A stretch of DNA of 44,561 nt from JBCDBD01 sp039184335 (GTDB lineage: Bacteria; Bacteroidota; Bacteroidia; Flavobacteriales; Flavobacteriaceae): NCBI GenBank assembly GCA_039184335.1, contig JBCDBD010000030.1, positions 1-44,561 of the forward strand, read 5' to 3'. Below are positions 42,045-44,561 of the stretch, in pieces (within the stretch, counting starts at the first letter, position 1; each line of letters starts with the position of its first letter). Position numbers and translations under genes: made by a program. The notes beneath the pieces were generated by a model. That model saw only the letters and a list, made by a program, of their open reading frames with translations, was not told where the DNA came from and did not search any database.

Positions 42045-43271
42045 ATGAAAGCATATCCTATAAACTTAGTAATGGTTCTTTTGACCATATCAATAGGAAA
42101 AGCCCAAAAACTGGATTCCGATAGGATTAAACAATTTGATCAGGAAATTACCCAGATTTCCAAGATTGATCTCATCAATGGCTTTGGAATAACGATATTG
42201 ACAAAGGACAGTATCTTATTTTCCAAAGGATACGGATATGCGAACAGGGAAAAAGAGATTCCCTACTCCTCCCAAACCTTGCAAAATATAGGTTCTGTTT
42301 CCAAGACGCTTATTGGCCTAGCCCTTTTAAGGTGTGAAGAAATGGGAAAATTGTATTTGGATGATCCCATTACCAAATATTTGGATTTTGTTGTCAAGAA
42401 CCCTTATTATCCAAACACCAACATAACCATTCGTCAATTGGCGACTCACACATCCACCATACAGGATACCGATCTATATGATCAGAAAGCGTACTACGTG
42501 CTTGATAGTCTAGATTTAAATCTTCCATCGACTAAAGCCCAAAGTGAAGAATTTCAGACTCTTGAAAGTAAAGTATCAATGAAGGGCTATCTGAAGCGTT
42601 TTTTATCCCCGCAGGGGGATTGGTATTCCAAAAAGAACTTTCTTAGGAAGAGGCCCGGCACAAAATATGAGTATACCAACGTGGGGGCTACTTTGGCAGC
42701 GCATATCATTGAGACCGTCTCCGGTAGTAGCTATGACCAATTCACAAAGAAGGAAATTCTAGAGGCACTCAACATGGAAGCTTCCGGATGGAAGTATAAC
42801 CAAATTGATGTTTCTCATCATTCTATTCTATACAATGCGGATAAGATTCCCCTGCCAAAATATGCTTTGGTCACTTATCCCGATGGAGGACTTATTACCA
42901 ACCATCAAAATCTTTCCAAGTATTTAATGGAATTAATGAAGGCGTATGAAGGAGATGGGTCGGCTTCCCTACTTCGGACCAAAAGCTATGCGGAACTCTT
43001 TAAACAACAATTGCCAAAAAAGAAGATGCCCAAAAAGATTGACAATAAATACGATGATGAGTTCAATTCTGGGATATTCATGGGTTTCACACCAGTTGGT
43101 TGGGTCGGACATAGTGGTTCGGATCCTGGTATCCTTTGCTTTCTGTTTTTTGACCCGAAGATAGGGATAGGACATATTCTAACATTGAACACGAGTTTAA
43201 ATGGTAATTCCATTAATAAGCAGTTGATACCCATTTTAGAGGCAATTGATAGTCTAATTACTCTACAGTAA
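42045..43271 (+). CDS. exported class-C beta-lactamase-like serine hydrolase
   Basis: The ATG at 42045 gives a signal peptide (MKAYPINLVMVLLTISIGKA) and 408 residues; the frame itself opens at 42006, overlapping the permease gene by 14 bases. Catalytic motifs of the serine beta-lactamase/DD-peptidase superfamily are intact: SVSK at 84-87 (nucleophile Ser84), YTN at 210-212 and HSG at 356-358. These enzymes act as esterases, D-amino peptidases or carboxypeptidases as often as beta-lactamases. In the operon it most plausibly processes a peptide or peptidoglycan fragment in the periplasm. Confidence 0.88.
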   Translation: MKAYPINLVMVLLTISIGKAQKLDSDRIKQFDQEITQISKIDLINGFGITILTKDSILFSKGYGYANREKEIPYSSQTLQNIGSVSKTLIGLALLRCEEMGKLYLDDPITKYLDFVVKNPYYPNTNITIRQLATHTSTIQDTDLYDQKAYYVLDSLDLNLPSTKAQSEEFQTLESKVSMKGYLKRFLSPQGDWYSKKNFLRKRPGTKYEYTNVGATLAAHIIETVSGSSYDQFTKKEILEALNMEASGWKYNQIDVSHHSILYNADKIPLPKYALVTYPDGGLITNHQNLSKYLMELMKAYEGDGSASLLRTKSYAELFKQQLPKKKMPKKIDNKYDDEFNSGIFMGFTPVGWVGHSGSDPGILCFLFFDPKIGIGHILTLNTSLNGNSINKQLIPILEAIDSLITLQ

Positions 43272-43279
43272 AACTTAGT

Positions 43280-43819
43280 ATGAGCAAAAAAAAGAATATT
43301 TCGGCCGATAGGATTGTAGGATTTTCAGCCATCTTCATCAGTATGTTGTCACTATTCATTTTTTCAAAACAAACGGCCATCATCCAACAACAAGGAGAGT
43401 TGTCAGCCTTACCATACCTGGTTGTGGAAACCGGTTATGATCCAGACGAGTATCTAATAACATACACACTGAACAATTATGGTATAGGGCCTGCCATTAT
43501 TGAGGAAATGGTGTTCAAATACAACGATGAGCGCCACAGAACTGACCTGTTCCATTTTGTACAAAACGATTTTTTCAAAAAAGACAGCCTTACCATTGTC
43601 TCCGGTGCCACTTTCGATGCCGGACTTGCTATTCCTGCAGGTGAGGAACGTATCATGTTGTCAGTGGGAGGATCTCAAAAGGCTTATGATAGGGGAAAGA
43701 AATTCTTTGAACGTCTGATCGAAAAAGAAGAATTGGACTATGAAATCAAATACTCATCCATCTACAATAAAATATGGAGTATCTCAAGGAACGGTACGAA
43801 ACCAGTAAGTATAAAATAA
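43280..43819 (+). CDS. membrane-anchored protein of unknown function
   Basis: A 179-residue protein: short basic start, one transmembrane helix (about 12-30, IVGFSAIFISMLSLFIFS), then a periplasmic or cytoplasmic beta-rich domain (PYLVVETGYDPDEYLITYTL, NNYGIGPAIIEEMVF). Nine bases after the serine hydrolase and 4 bases before the lipoprotein gene, so part of the operon. No family name recognised. Confidence 0.65.
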   Translation: MSKKKNISADRIVGFSAIFISMLSLFIFSKQTAIIQQQGELSALPYLVVETGYDPDEYLITYTLNNYGIGPAIIEEMVFKYNDERHRTDLFHFVQNDFFKKDSLTIVSGATFDAGLAIPAGEERIMLSVGGSQKAYDRGKKFFERLIEKEELDYEIKYSSIYNKIWSISRNGTKPVSIK

Positions 43820-43823
43820 AGGT

Positions 43824-44312
43824 ATGAAGGCCAAACTGTTTTTCATTGTGACCATCCTTTTACTATCGTGCAGCTCTCAAGATGATTTCACTTTGGCAGA
43901 GGGAGACAGCTTCATTTTTGGACATTTTTTTGGAGAATGCGCAGGTGAATTTTGTGTAGAGACCTTCAAACTGACTTCTGATACATTGTTCGAGGACACC
44001 ATAGATAGGTACCTCAATTTGGAGAATTTTAATTTTGTTCCATTATCCATCGAACAATATGATACTGCAAAGAGCTTGACAACTAAAATACCGCAACAAT
44101 TACTAAGAAGGACTTCACAAACATTTGGATGTCCGGATTGTGCCGACCAAGGGGGTATCATCGTACTAGTAAACAAGAGCAGCCTCAAAAAACAATATAT
44201 CATTGATCTTGACAAGTCTGCCGCACCGAAATACCTCCATGAGTTTATTGATCAGGTTACTTATACAATTAATAGACTGAATGAAGATTTTTCAAAAGCA
44301 GAATTACATTAG
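43824..44312 (+). CDS. lipoprotein of unknown function
   Basis: A 162-residue protein with a lipoprotein signal (MKAKLFFIVTILLLSC, Cys16) and a mature domain with four further cysteines, two in GECAGEFC and two in FGCPDCADQGG, possibly disulphides or a metal site. Four bases after the membrane-anchored gene; last gene of the ABC/M1 operon. Function unknown. Confidence 0.68.
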   Translation: MKAKLFFIVTILLLSCSSQDDFTLAEGDSFIFGHFFGECAGEFCVETFKLTSDTLFEDTIDRYLNLENFNFVPLSIEQYDTAKSLTTKIPQQLLRRTSQTFGCPDCADQGGIIVLVNKSSLKKQYIIDLDKSAAPKYLHEFIDQVTYTINRLNEDFSKAELH

Positions 44313-44429
44313 ACCCTATTAATGTGAATAAGACATCGTATTAGCTTCAATAAGATTTCTTCGGAATGAAATTAACATGTCAATAATGAAAAATAATCGT
44401 TTGATTTCAATATCACTTATCGAAATGAT
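44313..44429. other. gap between the operon and the transposase gene
   Basis: A short AT-rich stretch with no gene. The right-hand end of the insertion sequence, with its terminal inverted repeat, must lie here if the element is complete, but it cannot be defined without the other end. Confidence 0.35.
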
Positions 44430-44561
44430 TTAAACTTTTTCATTTTTCTTTTTCATAAACTTTTTTAGGGCAATGACCATGAATGCCAAGTAGTTGAATC
44501 CTTTCCAGCTTTCGGTGGTGGTATCGAACCTGTTGAGCAGGGAACGGAAGCTGTCCATCCA
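44430..44561 (-). mobile_element. 3' end of a transposase gene (insertion sequence, IS5-like)
   Basis: The last 132 bases, read on the minus strand, are the C-terminal 43 residues of a transposase: WMDSFRSLLNRFDTTTESWK followed by GFNYLAFMVIALKKFMKKK and a stop at 44430. The block W-x-D-x-F-R-x-L-L-x-R-F is typical of the end of IS5-like DDE transposases; the family call is from memory. The gene enters from the right edge, so the element's size is not visible. Confidence 0.6.

Noticed and set aside
1..44561. CRISPR arrays, phage genes, integrases, toxin-antitoxin pairs of known family
   Set aside because: No short regular repeats with spacers, structural phage genes or known toxin motifs were seen by eye. 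The only direct repeats are the operator triplet and tRNA-end copies.

Overview
The window is an ordinary stretch of chromosome from a member of the Bacteroidota, most likely a marine Flavobacteriaceae. The evidence is its low-to-moderate GC, many promoters of the Bacteroidota type (TAnnTTTG, sometimes with TTG/TTTG 19-21 bp upstream), flavobacterial protein forms (a two-zinc-motif DnaJ, stand-alone MnmD, type III glutamine synthetase, BlaI plus M56 peptidase, a DUF1684 lipoprotein) and few Shine-Dalgarno sequences. No prophage, CRISPR array or integrase is visible. The only mobile DNA is the 3' end of a transposase gene at the right edge.

Left part (1-6.5 kb): an unresolved partial reading frame, the grpE-dnaJ chaperone operon, a TIGR01777 epimerase-like protein, the tRNA methyltransferase MnmD, the branched-chain aminotransferase IlvE, a MazG-like pyrophosphohydrolase, two tiny membrane proteins and the fluoride channel CrcB. 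From 6.6 to 9.7 kb lies a nitrogen-uptake cluster: P-II protein, ammonium channel and an outer-membrane porin-like barrel. From 9.7 to 21.5 kb come lipoproteins, a DJ-1/PfpI protein, an alpha/beta hydrolase with a changed motif, an Lrp regulator, the fused acyl-CoA mutase IcmF, PurU, a DUF4197 lipoprotein and a membrane-bound AraC regulator.

Middle (21.5-30 kb): a minus-strand run with GSIII glutamine synthetase, a threonine/serine dehydratase, purM, prfA and pyrF. A second, eukaryotic-type glutamine synthetase (GSII) is divergent from it. The GSII promoter and the glnK-amtB promoter each carry the same kind of 22-bp palindrome (TACCCC-N10-GGGRTA), starting exactly 89 bp upstream of the -7 box. 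This looks like an undescribed nitrogen-assimilation operator and is the strongest regulatory signal in the window.

Right part (30-44.5 kb): a BlaI repressor with three 20-bp operators over its own promoter controls a fused M56/M23 metallopeptidase with a TonB-plug-like tail. Next come two small ORFs, a membrane-anchored terpene-cyclase-fold protein, apt, and a tRNA-Arg(ACG) with two decayed copies of its 3' end downstream. Finally, a membrane LytTR regulator is divergent from a tight six-gene operon: a small membrane protein, an ABC ATPase, an ABC-2 permease fused to an M1 aminopeptidase, a class-C beta-lactamase-like serine hydrolase, a membrane-anchored protein and a lipoprotein. This operon is the best candidate for an uncharacterised envelope peptide-handling system.
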